This document shows, one piece after another, positions 36,501 through 49,420 of a stretch of 64,000 bases of DNA. Source of the stretch: Casuarina equisetifolia (Eukaryota; Streptophyta; Magnoliopsida; Fagales; Casuarinaceae); contig CM052361.1 in NCBI GenBank assembly GCA_028551475.1, positions 25,247,491-25,311,490 of the forward strand. Direction: 5' to 3'. Position numbers and translations under genes: made by a program. Position 1 is the stretch's first letter, and each line of letters starts with the position of its first letter. The notes below the pieces were generated by a model. That model saw only the letters and a program-made list of their open reading frames with translations. It did not search any database and was not told where the DNA came from.

Positions 36501-37653
36501 AGGGAGGGGGAAGACTTCTTTCAGGTTTTTGCACAAAAGGGGCAGTGTGTAAGCAGAACGGTTCCTTGCCACAAGCACACTTGGAAGTTGGACCTCATAC
36601 GTTGCATATGTAGACTTTGCCTTCTTTTTCCTCCGTGTGCTTTTGTTTATCCGGTGCTATGAATGTTTCCACAAGTCTGAGCTCCAAGAAAAATGTCGGT
36701 TTGATGATAGTGGGTGTAATAGTCTGGGCCGTTGTTGCTGCGATGCTGGTCGGGATTCTCTGTTTGTGGTGCAGAAAAAGAAAAAGCCTGCCCCTACAAG
36801 GTCCCAATCGAGACTTACAAAGTTTCAAATTGAGCTCATGATGCTTCCCCAATTCTGGCATCGCCATCTTGTTTCATTGATTGGATACTATGATGAAGAG
36901 AACAAGAAGATCTTGGTTTATGAATGCATGGATAATAGAACACTTAGAAGTCATCTTTATGGCTCTAATCTTCCTAGCTTTGGAAACAGAGGCTTCAAAT
37001 TTGCATTGGAGCCACGAGAGGACTCCATTATCTTCACACAGGACATCAGAGGGCAATCATCCATCACGATGTGAACTCTTCTAACATATTGCCTGACGAG
37101 AATCTCATGGCCAAAGTTGCTGTCAAAAATAGGGTCTGAAATTAGTCAAAACCATGTACGTACTGGTGTAAAAAGAAGTTTTGAATATCTTGTACTTAAG
37201 TATTTCAAAAGGAATAGTTTTGTTTGATGCACTTAGTGCTAGGCTTGTTATCGATACATCGCTTCCGAGTTATTTGGTGGGCTTGTCCCAACGGACAATA
37301 AAACAGTAGAAGAGAGGATAGTTGGTGCAAAGTTTCTCTGAAGGAAAAAATCAGCTTAGATTCCTTGAAAAAGTGTGGAGAGACTGCTGAGAAATGCTTG
37401 GCTGACTTTGGTACTAATAGGCCCTCAATGGGAGAAGTCCGAGGGAATCTCAAACTTGCTCTTCAAATTCGGGGAGGCAGCCATTAAGGGTAATCCTGAA
37501 GAAAATGGTACAATTATCATTGGTGAACTTCCTCCCCTTCTGAACGATGGAAGTGTTTATGTCACGCAGTTTAGAGCATCAATCATGGATAACCCTTCAG
37601 TTGATTCCATGACTAGGGCATTACTCACACGTTCTACGGCTTGCTACTTTTGA

Positions 37654-40309
37654 CACAACTTTGGTGCTTTTATCCTCCAGGTAACCACCGATAACTAATT
37701 ACAGCAGAAGCCTTGTCCTAGTGAAACAATGAGCATGTCTCTTTACAATATATATCTTGTTGGATTAGTTATTGAAAAATCCAAAGAAGTCAGCTCAATT
37801 AGGGTTCAACCATCAATAAGTGAAGCATTTATTCTGAAAGGCTAGTTTTACCTTGGTCGCATGTACAATATAAATCAATATCGTAATGACTATGTTTAGT
37901 ATTTGTTCAATCTCATTTTTATATTTTGAGGTCAGTTATGGAGTTGGAATGAGGAATCGGAGTAAAATAATAACTATTTGAGTTAAACTTTCTTAAAAGT
38001 TGCGAGTTGTTTAATAGATTTCTAAAAAAATTGTTTATTGAGTTATTAGATAAATTGTCAAAATAGTTTTTTGTTCTAAGGTGATTTTTATTGTGATTTT
38101 TATTTCTTTATTGGGTGTAATTATTTTACTTTCATATTCTTATGAAACGAGGGATAAAGATAATTAATAATTTTTTTCAATCAAAGTTTTTTCAAAATTA
38201 CTTATAAATATAAGGTTTTAAGAAACTTTGTGTACTATCACTAAATGAACTGTCATAACAGTGAAAGAAAGTGAAATATATGTTAAGGCAAAAAATTTGG
38301 ACAATTTCTTTGGTATATCAAAATATTGAAATAAAAAATAAATTATTATTATGTGAAAAAATAATTCATCTCAAATCATGTAACCAGAAATCAAATAACA
38401 CGGCATGGAGCTATCCCACAAAGAGGTTGGTTTTGCGTGCCCAGTCCTTTTCAATGATGGGTCAAAGCTAGCAGGTAAAGAAATTGGTTAAAAGCAAGAT
38501 GGGAACATTGCATTGTTTGAACGTAGACCGTTGAATGAATGTCCAAGCCCTCATTCAGTCAAGATTTCCCTAGTCGGTGGAGTGTTGAATGGGTTGCCAA
38601 CTTCAACTTGATTAAAAGCAACTTCAACTTCCTTTTATGACCATGCCCTTGACTCCACCTCCAAATCCCTCAGCTAGTGCCCTCCTCCCTCTCCACCATC
38701 TCTTCCTTCTTAGAGACCTTGCTACCAACGCCATCCGTCACAATTCCTCTTTAGTTTTGCTTCCCGTGCTTCTTCTGGAGAATGGCAAAGTCATATATTT
38801 AATCAACTAGAAATAGTGTGGTTGGAATCTAATAAGAATAAAACCTAATATAGAAAAGTTCGTGGAAAATTTACGAAAATATCATGCCACTTCATGGCAG
38901 TCTTCTCTTCGTTGCCTGTAGTGAGATGTAGAGCAATGCAAAGGAAACAAATGTTCAACCTGGTGCAAAGATTGGCCTGATGTCTTGGCAGAGAAATGAT
39001 GGGAAACATAGAAAATGATAAGTTTAATAAGGGGTAGAATGAGAGTCCCATGTCAAAACATAGTATCTTTAAGGTAAAGTTTAAATAAAAGTTCAATTTT
39101 TTGCCTTTTGACTTAATTTTTAGATTTGATCTTTGAGCATTATAATATGATATCAAAATTCAGGTTTAATTGCTTCACTTATGTAACCTTGACTAGTGAT
39201 ACTTGGAGTGCAGGAAAATATGCGTGAGATGAGAGTTTCATATCTGAAGATAATATTCGTGAGATAAAGTTCAAATGAAAATAAGACTTTTCAATCTTTA
39301 CACTAGTTTTAGAGTTAAACTTTTAGATTTCCTAACAATAAACAAAAACCTTGTGCTAGAAGGGGCACATGATAATCTTTGCATCAACCAACATAATAGT
39401 GGTCACATGTACCTACAAAAGCAAGTCTTTGTAGCTTCATTGGGCTTGGCCATTATTTATTTATTTTCATTCCTACTTTTCAGCCTTGGAAGATTGGAAC
39501 TCTTGCTCATAGATTCAACTCTTACAATTTAATCTTATTGTCTAGTAATTGTTAGTTATGGACTAGGTCATTGTGATTTCTTAAGTTTTTATATTTATTA
39601 AAAGGGGGTGGTACCCCAAATATTTATTAATACTCAAAAAATCAATATAAAAGGATTTGGTGCACTGTCTTGTCCATACACAATAACCCTTTAGGCATAT
39701 CTAACCCTAATCCACAATTAAGTAAGTGAGGTTTGAGTTAGGTGATTTCTTAAGTTTGAAATGAGAAGATATGCTAAAATATAATAATAATTTTATATTT
39801 TTATCACTCTTATTTGATATCATCTTTATATATATTTATAAGTTTACTTCTTTGATAATTAATTTAACCACAACCGAATCCTTTTAACAATAGGAAAATC
39901 CACCAAGTTTTTTCAATTGACCAACTAAACAACCACAATCTTAAGGATGCCCTTCATAGGCTAGTCTACCCCTTCTAGCTTGAGAAATCATCTCTAGATG
40001 CATTATCTTGACTATTCGTAGTCTAGACTTTGAACGAGAGAGTTGCCCTTGGTGGCCCTGAACTCAAGCTGGCCCTGAAATCACAAGGTGGCAGGATGCC
40101 CCTCATCTTTGACTCATCCTTGATGAATAATAACGATGACCAAAGTCAGTACTCTTTACTTTGTTGGCATGTTGCAGAGTCGAATGATTTTAATTTGCTT
40201 TCACTCTGGTTTCTTACTTTCTGCTCAACCAATCTAGATATTCTTTTCTTTCTCCTATGGTTTGTGACAAAAATCCATCTTCTTGTTCTTCCATAAATCT
40301 ACAGTCTTT
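37654..40309 (+). other. Spacer between RLK-F and RLK-G
   Basis: The first ~900 bp (to about 38600) are similar to the 3' flank of RLK-H (59434-60400), with shared TTTTATCCTCCA, AAAAGCAAGATGG and GCATTGTTTGAACGT. The part at 38840-39480 resembles 45420-45730 upstream of H. The last ~430 bp resemble the 5' flanks of H and of unit I (61590). These matches outline a tandem repeat unit of about 6-7 kb. No separate gene is recognised. Confidence 0.55.
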
Positions 40310-42891
40310 ATGATAATGGGTAGTAGAAAAGCGAAGTTAATTGTCTGGATTTTTTCGATTTTGTTCGTGGCAAGCTTCTCTGCTGGATTTAATCCTGTGG
40401 ATAATTACCTTATAGATTGTGGAGCATCCACCAATTCTTATATTGGAAATCGTGTATTCGTTGCCGATAACTTGGCTTCGAATTTTCTTTCAACCTCTCA
40501 AGATATTCTTGCCAAAACCACTTTGAAATCTTTCCCTTCTTCTGGACATTCGGTGCTACTCCAGACAGCCAGAGTCTTTACTGAATCATCGGAATACACC
40601 TTTCTGATCAAACGGAGTGGGAGACACTGGATCCATCTCTATTTCTACCCATTTTCATATAATAGTTACGATATGAGTTCGGCAAACTTTGCTGTTTCAA
40701 CTCCGGACCATGTTCTTTTGAGCAATTTCAGTGTGCAAAACACATCGATTGTTAAAGAATTTTCTGTAAATGTGACCTCAAGCAACCTTGTAATCACCTT
40801 CACCCCATCCAGCAATTCAATTGCTTTCTTGAATGCGATAGAAGTGGTTTCAGTCCCCAATGGGCTCATTTTGGACGCAGCCACCGGCATCGATCAAGTG
40901 GCAAACTATGTGGACTTGTCGCCGATGGCACTTGAGACGGTTTGGAGGGTGAACATGGGCGGGCCCTCGGTGACTACGGATAATGATTCGCTTTGGCGAA
41001 CTTGGATTCCCGATCAAAGATTCCTAGAACCGGCTAACTCGATCGGTTACTACTCAAATATTGCTTCGGTGACCTACGTTGATGGCGGGGCAACAGAAGA
41101 TTCAGCTCCAAATACTGTCTATGGAACAGCCACCGGGATCAATATGACTGATCCATCTACTAATTTCAATGTGACCTGGGAATTCAATGTCGATCCTGAA
41201 TTTCAGTACCTGATTCGGTTTCACATTTGTGATATAGTGAGTTCAAGTCTTAACCAGCTCTACTTCAATGCTTATGTCGATTACTTGCTGGTGAGGACTC
41301 TTGATCCGAGTTCTGATCAAGCTAACACCTTGGGCGTTGCATGTTATATCGATTTTGTTAAGGCGTCGACTATCGCCAATAAGCTTCGAATCAGCGTTGG
41401 CCCGCATGTTGTCCAGGGTACTTTACCGGGAGCCATCCTCAATGGGCTAGAGATCATGAAGATGAACAATTCCATGGGCAGCCTGAGTTCTGCCGCTGTG
41501 ACTGTTTCCCCAGGTTTGAGCTCTAAGAAAAACATCGGTTTGATAGTGGGTGAAATCATTGGGCCTGTGGCTGCTGCGATTTTGGCCGGAATGTTGTGTC
41601 TGTGGTGCAGAAATAGAAGAAGACTTCTTCATGGGGATTCAACGACGTGCACACCTTTATCGATCAATGGTGGAAACCCGCCGTTCATGAGAAGTAAAAA
41701 CTTGGACTCCATCTATCGTTATCGCATTCCTTTTGCAGCAGCTCAAGAATGTACTAACAACTTCGACGATAGTTGGATCATCAAGATTGACGGTTTCGTG
41801 AAATTGTACAAGGGAGTTCTAAATGGTATGAAAGTGGCGGTGAAGAGGAAAATTCCCGGTCCCAACAGGCAATTACAGAGTTTCAAACTGAGCTTGTGAT
41901 GCTTTGCCGATTCCGCCATCGGCATCTTTTTTCATTGGTTGGGTACTGTGACGAAGAGAACGAGATGATCTTGATTTATGAATACATGGAGAACGGAACC
42001 CTCAAGAGTCATCTCTACGGCTCCAATCTTCCTAGCTTGAGTTGGGAACAGAGGCTTCAAATATGCATTGGAGCCGCAAGAGGACTCCATTATCTTCACA
42101 CAGGACATGAGAGAGCAATAATCCATCGCAATGTAAAATCTGCTACCATCTTGCTTGATGAGAATTTCATGGCCAAAGTTGCTGAATTCGGGGTCTCAAG
42201 GCTAGGGCCTGAAATTGATCAAACTCATGAAGTACCACTGTAAAAGAAGGTTTTAGGTATTTAAATCCTGAATATTTTAGAACACAATAACTTACAGAGA
42301 AATCAGATGTCTATTCATTTAGGGTAGTTTTGTTTGAAGTTGTTTTTTGTGCCAAGCCCATTACTAATCCATCTCCAAATGATTTTGTAGGATTGGCCCA
42401 ATGGGCAATGCAATGGCAAAAGAACGGGCAATTGGAGCAAATCATAGACTCAACTCTAGTGGGAAAAATCAGACCAGATTCTTTGAGAAAGTATGGAGAG
42501 ACTGGTGAGAAATGCTTGGCTTACTATGGATCTGATAGGCCTTCAATGGGAGAAGTCCTAGCAAATCTTGAACGTGCTCTTCAACTTCAGGAGGCAGTCA
42601 TTGATGGTAATCCTGAAGAAAATGGTACAATTATGATTGGTGACTCTTCAACTTCAGGAGGTAATCATTGATGGTAATCCTAACGAAAACTGTACAACTA
42701 TGGTGGGTGAACTTTCTCCCCGTGAGAATGATTTGAGCGACAGCAGTGCTACAGGTTCTGCAATGCAGTTAAAAGCATCAAGCAGAAATGATCTTTCGAG
42801 GCAATACTCACAGCAACTTTCTGACAAAACTTCCGATGCCTGGGTGTTGGGGGGATTGTTTACATGGTTTACACAGGATGTTCCATTTTAG
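40310..42891 (+). pseudogene. RLK-G: malectin-like receptor kinase with a near-complete ectodomain and dead kinase
   Basis: Open from 40310 to 41899 (about 529 residues): signal peptide (IFSILFVASFSAG), two malectin-like halves (NYLIDCGASTNS ... FHICDIV), transmembrane helix near 41530-41600, CLWCRNRRR, and the start of a kinase. The glycine-rich loop is altered ([11 protein letters not shown] against [11 protein letters not shown] in H), though the beta-3 lysine is present (VAVKR). One base is missing near 41860, giving a stop at 41897-41899. The remaining kinase lies in the next frame to 42243, with HRN for HRD and EFG for DFG, so catalysis would fail even if the frame held. C-lobe pieces follow to 42891. 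The upstream part could still give a membrane-anchored malectin receptor protein with a kinase stub. CrRLK1L genes usually lack introns, consistent with what is seen. Confidence 0.85.
42577..42710 (+). repeat. 67-bp tandem duplication in the RLK-G tail
   Basis: CTCTTCAACTTCAGGAGG begins at 42577 and again at 42644, each followed by ATTGATGGTAATCCT and a GAAAA.TGTACAA.TATG stretch. The 67-bp unit changes the frame of the C-terminal tail. Confidence 0.8.
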
Positions 42892-45800
42892 CATGTACCA
42901 TGCATTCCCTTTTTTTTTTTTTTTGTCTTTCTTAGGTTCCCATTTAATGTGAAGAAACATTACAATAATTATGCTTACTGTTACTTTTGCAATGGTTTTT
43001 GTGGTGACGTGATTTCTACGTCCATACTAATTTGTTATTTATGTTCAATCTTATTTTTTATGAGGCTTTGGAATGTGTTCTTTGTCATTTGAAGAATTGA
43101 GAAGAAAATCGAGATTTGGCAGGAAAAGTTGCCATAAAAAATTTCGGGTGAAACAAGAACAACTCCATAAATAAAGTAGCTTCCGCGAACACAATAGCAT
43201 GAATAGTAGAGTAAATATAGAAGTAAAATAGAGATAAAGAAAGAAGAGGAATAAAAAGTACTATAACTACAGGGCCAAACGCCCTGGTAAAATTCACGCA
43301 AACATTATACAAAAGCTATTTTCTTTACACAAACAGAACTAGGCATTACCCATTCTTACATCTTCTAGGTAATTTCTTCACCGATTCTAACCAAAAGTCC
43401 ACTCGCAGGTGGCGCTTAGAATCTGACAATAAATGCAGTTGGACACAGGGACGGTTAAATAAGGAGCCTTGACTAACTTATCTTGGAGCCATTAATGCGT
43501 GGGTCCATAGGTGGTGGGAAATTCTACCATGGAAGATGTTGGAAGCCTTACGGAAAAAGACCTGTAAGAAAATAGTGTTTAGACCAACGACTTTAACAGT
43601 TGCGCCTCAAGCTTAGAAGAAAATTATTAGAAGAACATTCTATGATGGCCTGCTTGGTATATAAAGAGTTTACCTCAAATTATGTAAAATTTTCTGTATT
43701 CTCTATATTTATAGTGGATGCGTAAACTAAATTGTCCCTATATTCTTTGAATGCTACAATGAGAACCTTCTTATTGTCCCAAAATTTTGGACATAACGCT
43801 GGTCATTTTTACCTACACTTCCTCTGTATGTTTCTATCTGTAAACAAGTAATTATGTCTTGGCTGATAATAAAGATTGTATTAACTAGGGAATAATAGTA
43901 CTTTTGAAGCTGGAAAGTTTGTAATAGGACCATTCAAATCCAAGGTATCGGCACCGATTCTTCACCAGTTGCACGAAAGCTAAGGTTCCATAATTATGGA
44001 AACTTCTCCCTCAGTGATTTTGAATCGTTATGCAATTGGCTGAAGAGACTAACCTACCTACTCCCACACTATTTGACCAGTAGATTATGGAATATTTCAA
44101 GTTGGTATAAAATTCCTATAAAAGGAGATAAAAAAATACTTTTATTAAAGAACCTCATATTTTCTTAAAATTGATTGTTAAGAGATAAAAAGACATCTTA
44201 TATAATTACAAATTTGCATTCTCTTTGGCAAGAATAATTTAGAGTATAATTACTTTTAGCAAATAAAATCTCATACTTTGAGACTATTTATACACTTAAC
44301 AAATTATGAAATACTTCAAGTTGGTAGATAAAATCCATCTAAAATGTGGTGTAGAAAAATCTTATATTCTCTGCTAAAATTGGCTTTTAAGAGATAAAAA
44401 CACTTCATATATACTTATAAATTTAGATTCTCTTTGGAAAAAATGATGCAAAGTATAATTAATTTTAACTCATAAAATCTCAAATTCTTAGACTATATTT
44501 ATATACCCAAACAAATTATGAAGTATTTCAAGTTGGTAGATAAAATTCCTATAAAAGGTAGCATAGAAAAATCTTTTTATTAGAAAATCTCATAATCTCT
44601 TTTAAGCTAGTTGCTAAGAGAAAGAAACACTTTGTTTGAAGAAATCAAGTCAAAATACTAACAATGTGCACCAAAATACAAAGAAAGAGGTGCAGTGGGG
44701 TTCATAGGAAGTGAGCATAGCTTGTAATTTTCTTATTTTCTTATTGATTGTAGAAAAAGAATAGTTCTCTTCTCTCTGCCAACAAAATACAACTAATCAT
44801 TACAATGTCATGCTCTTTCTCACCTTGGGATGTCAAGTTTAAGATCTAAAGATTCTAAGGAAAGACTTTCTTACCACTGAATTGGGTGCTTTCCAACATA
44901 CTTAGATGACTGTTGCCTTTATAAACTAATTATTTTCTATCTCTAAGTGAACAAATCTATAGAATCAAATTTTACATAGGAAAATCTATAACTAAAAGAT
45001 CTAGGAAATATTTGCTCACTATTGAGCTAGGTGCTTGCCAACATACTTATTGGACTCTTCTCTTCAAAAATTAACTAGTTTTCTATCTCAACTTAATCAA
45101 ATTTTACATTGTTGGTCCTAACATTATTAGGATAAAGTTCTTATAAAAGGTGTATGAAAAAAACATCTTATAATGTCTTACTTTCTCCTATAAAATCAGT
45201 TATTAAGAGAAGAAGATATTTTTAATATAAGAAGACTATTAGGTTCTTGAATATTGGGCCAAAACTATTATTTTTACTATCCCCTTTCATCTTGAGTATG
45301 AAGAAATAATAAATATTTAGTTTATAAGTTCTGATTACCGTAACTTGACTTTTAATGTTAGGTTAAAAAGACTAAGCTTTTTCTTTAGCAGCCTCTCTTT
45401 TAGCAAAAAAAAAAAAAAAGATGGGTCATTCTTCTTTGTTGGCTATTGTGAGATATCGAAGCATTGCAAAGGAGACAAGTGTAATGTTGCCATCATCTGT
45501 GTTCAACGCTATGCAGGGATTCCCTGGTGTCATGGCAAAGAAAGGATGGGGATACTAGAACATGGAGGTTTCATAATAGGTAGAGAACACAATCCCTTTG
45601 ATAGAATTGGCGCAGGGTGGTCTTCGCATCAACCGGCCTAGCAGTGGTCAAATTGAACCTACAAAAGCAAGTGTTTGTAGGTCCATTAGGCTTTCCCACA
45701 TCGTTTTATTTTCATTTCTACTTTTTAGCCCTGTGAAAGATGGAACTTTACTCTTTTATTTTATTGTTTCCTTAATTCTTTGATTTATCAGAAAGGAAAA

Positions 45801-46374
45801 GAGGGAGGAGGTGGGGCTCTTTGGAAGTGCAGGTCAGGAGCCTCCCTTAGGTTATCTCTGAACTAAGGGAGAAATTTATTCTATTGTTCGGTAATTATTA
45901 TTTGTAGACCGAACTATTGTGATTTTTTCAAGTTTTTAGCAAGGGGTATGTTGAAATAACAATTTTTAACAATCAATTTAATATATATAAAAAAAAAAAC
46001 TAAATCCTTCTCACAATGTGAAAATCCAATAATTTGTTTGTTTTCCATTATACTGATCAAAGAACCACAATCTTAAGGACGCTCCTCACTAACTGGTCCG
46101 CCCACTAGGCCCGAGAAATCATCTCTAGATACTCCGAATGGGAGTCTCCTCTCGTGGCTCCAATTTCAAGCCTTTGCAATTATTTAGCAACTCATCTTTT
46201 ATGATGAAAGTCAATACTGATTACTTTGTTGGCGCGTTAGAGAGTCGAATGATTTTAATTTGCTGTGGTTCTTGTTTTTTTACTTCTGCTTAACCAATTC
46301 AGATTCTCTTCTCTTTTTCCCACGGTTCGTGATAAAAATCTGTCATCTTATTCTTTGATAAATCTCCAGTCTAT
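42892..46374 (+). other. Spacer between RLK-G and RLK-H
   Basis: No gene is recognised. It contains the tandem array at 44084-44640. It also contains a stretch at 43920-44060 similar to 60880-61010, and the 5' flank of RLK-H from about 45420, which matches the flank of G. The frames at 45345-45783 are made of this duplicated flank and are not convincing genes. Confidence 0.5.
44084..44640 (+). repeat. Tandem repeat, about 215-bp period, 2.5 copies
   Basis: Units start ATTATG(G/A)AATA.TTCAAGTTGGTA at 44084, 44303 and 44515 (periods about 219 and 212 bp). Each contains AAAAATC.T.TTATT, AAGAGATAAAAA and GATTCTCTTTGG-like elements; the third is partial. A further weak copy lies at about 45125-45225. 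Confidence 0.7.
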
Positions 46375-47453
46375 ATGATGATGGATTGCAGAAAAGCCAA
46401 GTTCATTGTCTGGGTTCTTACAATTTTTTTCTTGGCAAGCTTCTCCGCGGGATTTAGTCCTGTGGATAATTACCTTATAAACTGTGGAGCATCCACCAAC
46501 TCTTCTGTTGGACGTCGTGTATTCGTTGCGGATAACTTGGCTTCAAATTTGCTCTCAACCTCTCAAGATGTTCTTGCCAAAACAACTTTCAAATCTGTCC
46601 CTTCTTCCAATCATTCGGTGCTGCTCCAGACAGCCAGAGTGTTCACTAAATCCTCGAAATACACCTTTCCGATCAAACGGAGTGGGAGACACTGGATCTG
46701 CCTCTATTTCTACCCATTTTCATATAATAGTTACGATATGAGTTCGGCAAACTTTGCTGTTTCGACTCCAGACCGTGTCCTTCTGAACAATTTCAGTGTG
46801 CAAAACACATCGGCTGTTAAAGAATTTTCCATAAATGTGACCTCAAACAATCTCGTAATCACCTTCACCCCTTCCGGCAATTCCACCGCTTTCCTGAATG
46901 CTATAGAAGTGGTTTCAGTACCCGATGGGCTCATTTCGAACGACGCCATCGGCCTTAGTCAGGCGGGAAATTCTGTAGACTTGTTGCCGGTCGCACTTGA
47001 GACGGTTTGGAGGGTGAACATGGGCGGGCCAATGGTGATGGCGGATAATGATACGCTTTGGCGAACCTGGATTCCCGATCAACGTTTCCTAATACAGGCT
47101 GACTTGATCGCGAGCTACTCAAGTCTTACAGCGGTGAAGTACGTTCGAGGTGGGGCAACGCAAGATTCAGCTCCAAACACTGTCTATGGAACGGCCAGAT
47201 GTACGAACACAACGGGTGTTGCTGATTATTATTACGGTGTGAATTTAAGTTTGGCCTGGGAATTTGATGTTGTTCCAGGATTTCAATACCTTCTTCGGTT
47301 TCATATATGTGATATAGTGAGTAAAAGTGCTAACGAGCTATCCTTCAATGTTTTCGTCAATTCCTTGCTGGTGAAGACTGTTAATCGGAGTTCTGTTCCA
47401 GTACCAAACATCTTGGCCGCTGCATTTTATATTGATTTTGTTACAAAGTTGAC

Positions 47454-47729
47454 TGAAGAATTTGATGAACTCTTGTATGTTTGGAATCAAAACTTGTTTA
47501 TTAATCAAGCAAAACCAAAACTAATTACAAGAGAAAACAAAACTGTAGAGAAAAGAACTCTTAGTGTGCGGCTATTCTGATTTACATGTTAACCTAAGAG
47601 GCTATATATAAACATGAATAAGGCTTATACAAGGAAAACCCTAGTATCTTATAATATAGGAAAATATATTAGGCCTTATTCTAGGCCCAATATATGATAA
47701 CATTAAGATAAAATCATCAACCTTCAACA
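47454..47729 (-). repeat. 3' LTR of the Copia element
   Basis: 276 bp. On the + strand it starts TGAAGAATTTGATG and ends CCTTCAACA. I count by eye about 18 differences from the other LTR, nearly all transitions. Confidence 0.93.
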
Positions 47730-47740
47730 CTCCCCTTCAA
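47730..47740 (-). other. Polypurine tract of the Copia element
   Basis: On the - strand TTGAAGGGGAG lies directly before the 3' LTR, the expected place for plus-strand priming. Confidence 0.7.
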
Positions 47741-47816
47741 GCTGAGGGTCGAAAGAAGTCCAAGACCCCAAGCTTGCTAAAGAGATGATAATGTTGATTT
47801 GTCTCTAAAGCCTTGG

Positions 47817-48401
47817 TCAAAATATCTGTAGGTTGATCACCACTCCCAAATGTGCTGTGCTGATTAAACCATGACGTATTTTTTCTCGAATAAAATGACA
47901 AGAAACATCTATGTGCTTGGTCTTCTTATGAAAGACTGGGTTTTCTGCCAATTTTTGCGCTGCTTGATTATCACAATATAACAGCACTGGCTGTGAAACA
48001 TTAATTCCCATATCTTTTAATAGACCAACCACCCAAACGATCTCACAAGTAGTAGTTGCCATGGCCCTGTATTCAGCCTCTGTTGAAGAAAGAGTCACAA
48101 CTGGTTGCTTTTTACTTTTCCAAGAAATTACTGAATGTCCAAGTGTAAGACAAAAGCCAGTAGTGGATCGACGTGTCATAGGGCATTTTACATAGCTAGC
48201 ATCACAGAAAGCTTGCAAAAGAAAATCACCATCTGAAGGAAAGAATAAACCAAGCCCTATTGTTCCTTTGAGATACTTAACAATGCGGAGAGCTGCCTCC
48301 CAGTGGGTTCGCTTGGGAGCATGCATGAATTGACTTAAGAGGTGTACTGGAAAAGCTATGTCAGGACGTGTCATATCAAGATAATTCAGCTTACCAATCA
48401 A
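47817..48401 (-). pseudogene. Copia RNase H domain
   Basis: Open for 194 codons. Motifs include the start LNYLDMTRPDIAF, the first catalytic Asp in FCDASY, TEAEYRA, LYCDNQAA and HIDVSCHFIREK. The C-terminus departs from the family (after STAH), and a stop separates it from the reverse transcriptase. Confidence 0.88.
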
Positions 48402-49298
48402 TTATTGATAACTCAAGATGTTCTCAAATGGTGGATCATCTATTTGTGGACGAACTCGCTCATCATATTTCAAGCTAGTGAATAAGACATTTGTCTCCAT
48501 GGGATTTCCAACAGGCTTAACAGTTGATAGTCCCAATTCAGAAATCAATTCTAAGATATACTTACGTTGACTGAGATGCATGTCATTTGAATCTCGAAGG
48601 ATCTCAATTCCAAGAAAATATTTGAGTTCTCCCAAATCCTTGATTCGAAATGTAGAATGAAGATAGGCTTGTAAAGCCTCAATTTCTTGTATGTCATCAC
48701 TAGTAATTAAGATATCATTCACATATATGAGCACTAAAACAATATTACCATCTTGTCCTTTAGTGAAAAGAGAATAGTCGTATAGTGACTGTCGATAGCC
48801 AACAGATACTAAAGCTTCTGTAAACTTCTCATTCCACTGTCGTGAAGCTTGCTTTAACCCATATAAAGATTTCTTCAACTGACATACTTTGGACCCCCCT
48901 TCAAAAGGACTCCCAAGTGGTGGTTTCATATAGACTTCTTCATCTAAGTCTCCCTATAGAAATGCATTATGGACATCCATTTATCGAATAGTCCATTTAC
49001 GTTGTGAAGCAATAAATAATGCACTTTTAACTGTCACAGATTTTACTGTAGGAGAGAAAGTCTCATGATAATCAATACCTTCTGTCTGACTATAACCTTT
49101 CACTATTAGACGAGCCTTAAACCGCTCAATACTCCCATAAGCATGATACTTAATCTTGTATACCCATTTACATCCTACAGGTTTTCTCCGTGGTGGTAGG
49201 TCTACCAATTCCCATGTTCCATTCGATTCTAATGCTTTCATTTCCTGATCCATGGCATCTCGCCATCTAGAATCCTTAACTGTCTCATGGTAGAACAA
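48402..49298 (-). pseudogene. Copia reverse transcriptase domain
   Basis: Two open blocks (49298-48981 and 48929-48402). Recognisable blocks are KWVYKIKYHAYGSIERFKAR, DYHETFSPTVK and LKKSLYGLKQASRQW. The active-site box reads YVNDILI where YVDD is usual, which would remove a catalytic Asp. A stop near 48980 separates the blocks. Confidence 0.9.
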
Positions 49299-49420
49299 GG
49301 GTTCTATCTCAGGTGAAATGGCTGCTATGAAATGTTGATGTGGAATGGGTAAATGTGTATAAGATACATAGTTAGATATGAGGTATTGTATGGATGAGCT
49401 AACATTGTTGCAAACATAAT

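Larger units (their letters stand above)
34160..37653 (+). pseudogene. RLK-F: malectin-like (CrRLK1L-type) receptor kinase pseudogene
   Basis: The start at 34160 (MMCRK) matches the starts of G and H. A signal peptide (FLILFVASFSAG) and the first malectin-like part (NYVIDCGASTNS, QTARVFTKSSKYTF, GRHWIRLYFYP) are open to 34519. The frame then fails and the second half of the ectodomain is shortened (traces to about 34790). About 1.85 kb of repeat-containing DNA follows. The gene resumes at about 36648 with the transmembrane segment and CLWCRKRK. The kinase part is broken: a stop at 36840 just beyond the juxtamembrane region, then pieces of the lobes (HRHLVSLIGYYDEEN) and a C-terminal tail to 37653. 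The glycine-rich loop and HRD/DFG motifs are not intact. In the family these proteins sense cell-wall state or RALF peptides; this copy cannot. Confidence 0.85.

Noticed and set aside
41897-42243. An intron joining the two halves of the RLK-G kinase
   Set aside because: The homologous sequence is continuous across the frame change with only one base missing and no GT..AG pair removing it. CrRLK1L genes are usually intronless.
45345-45783. Small genes upstream of RLK-H
   Set aside because: The frames start in a poly(A) run and a duplicated flank, and the matching flank of RLK-G does not keep them open.
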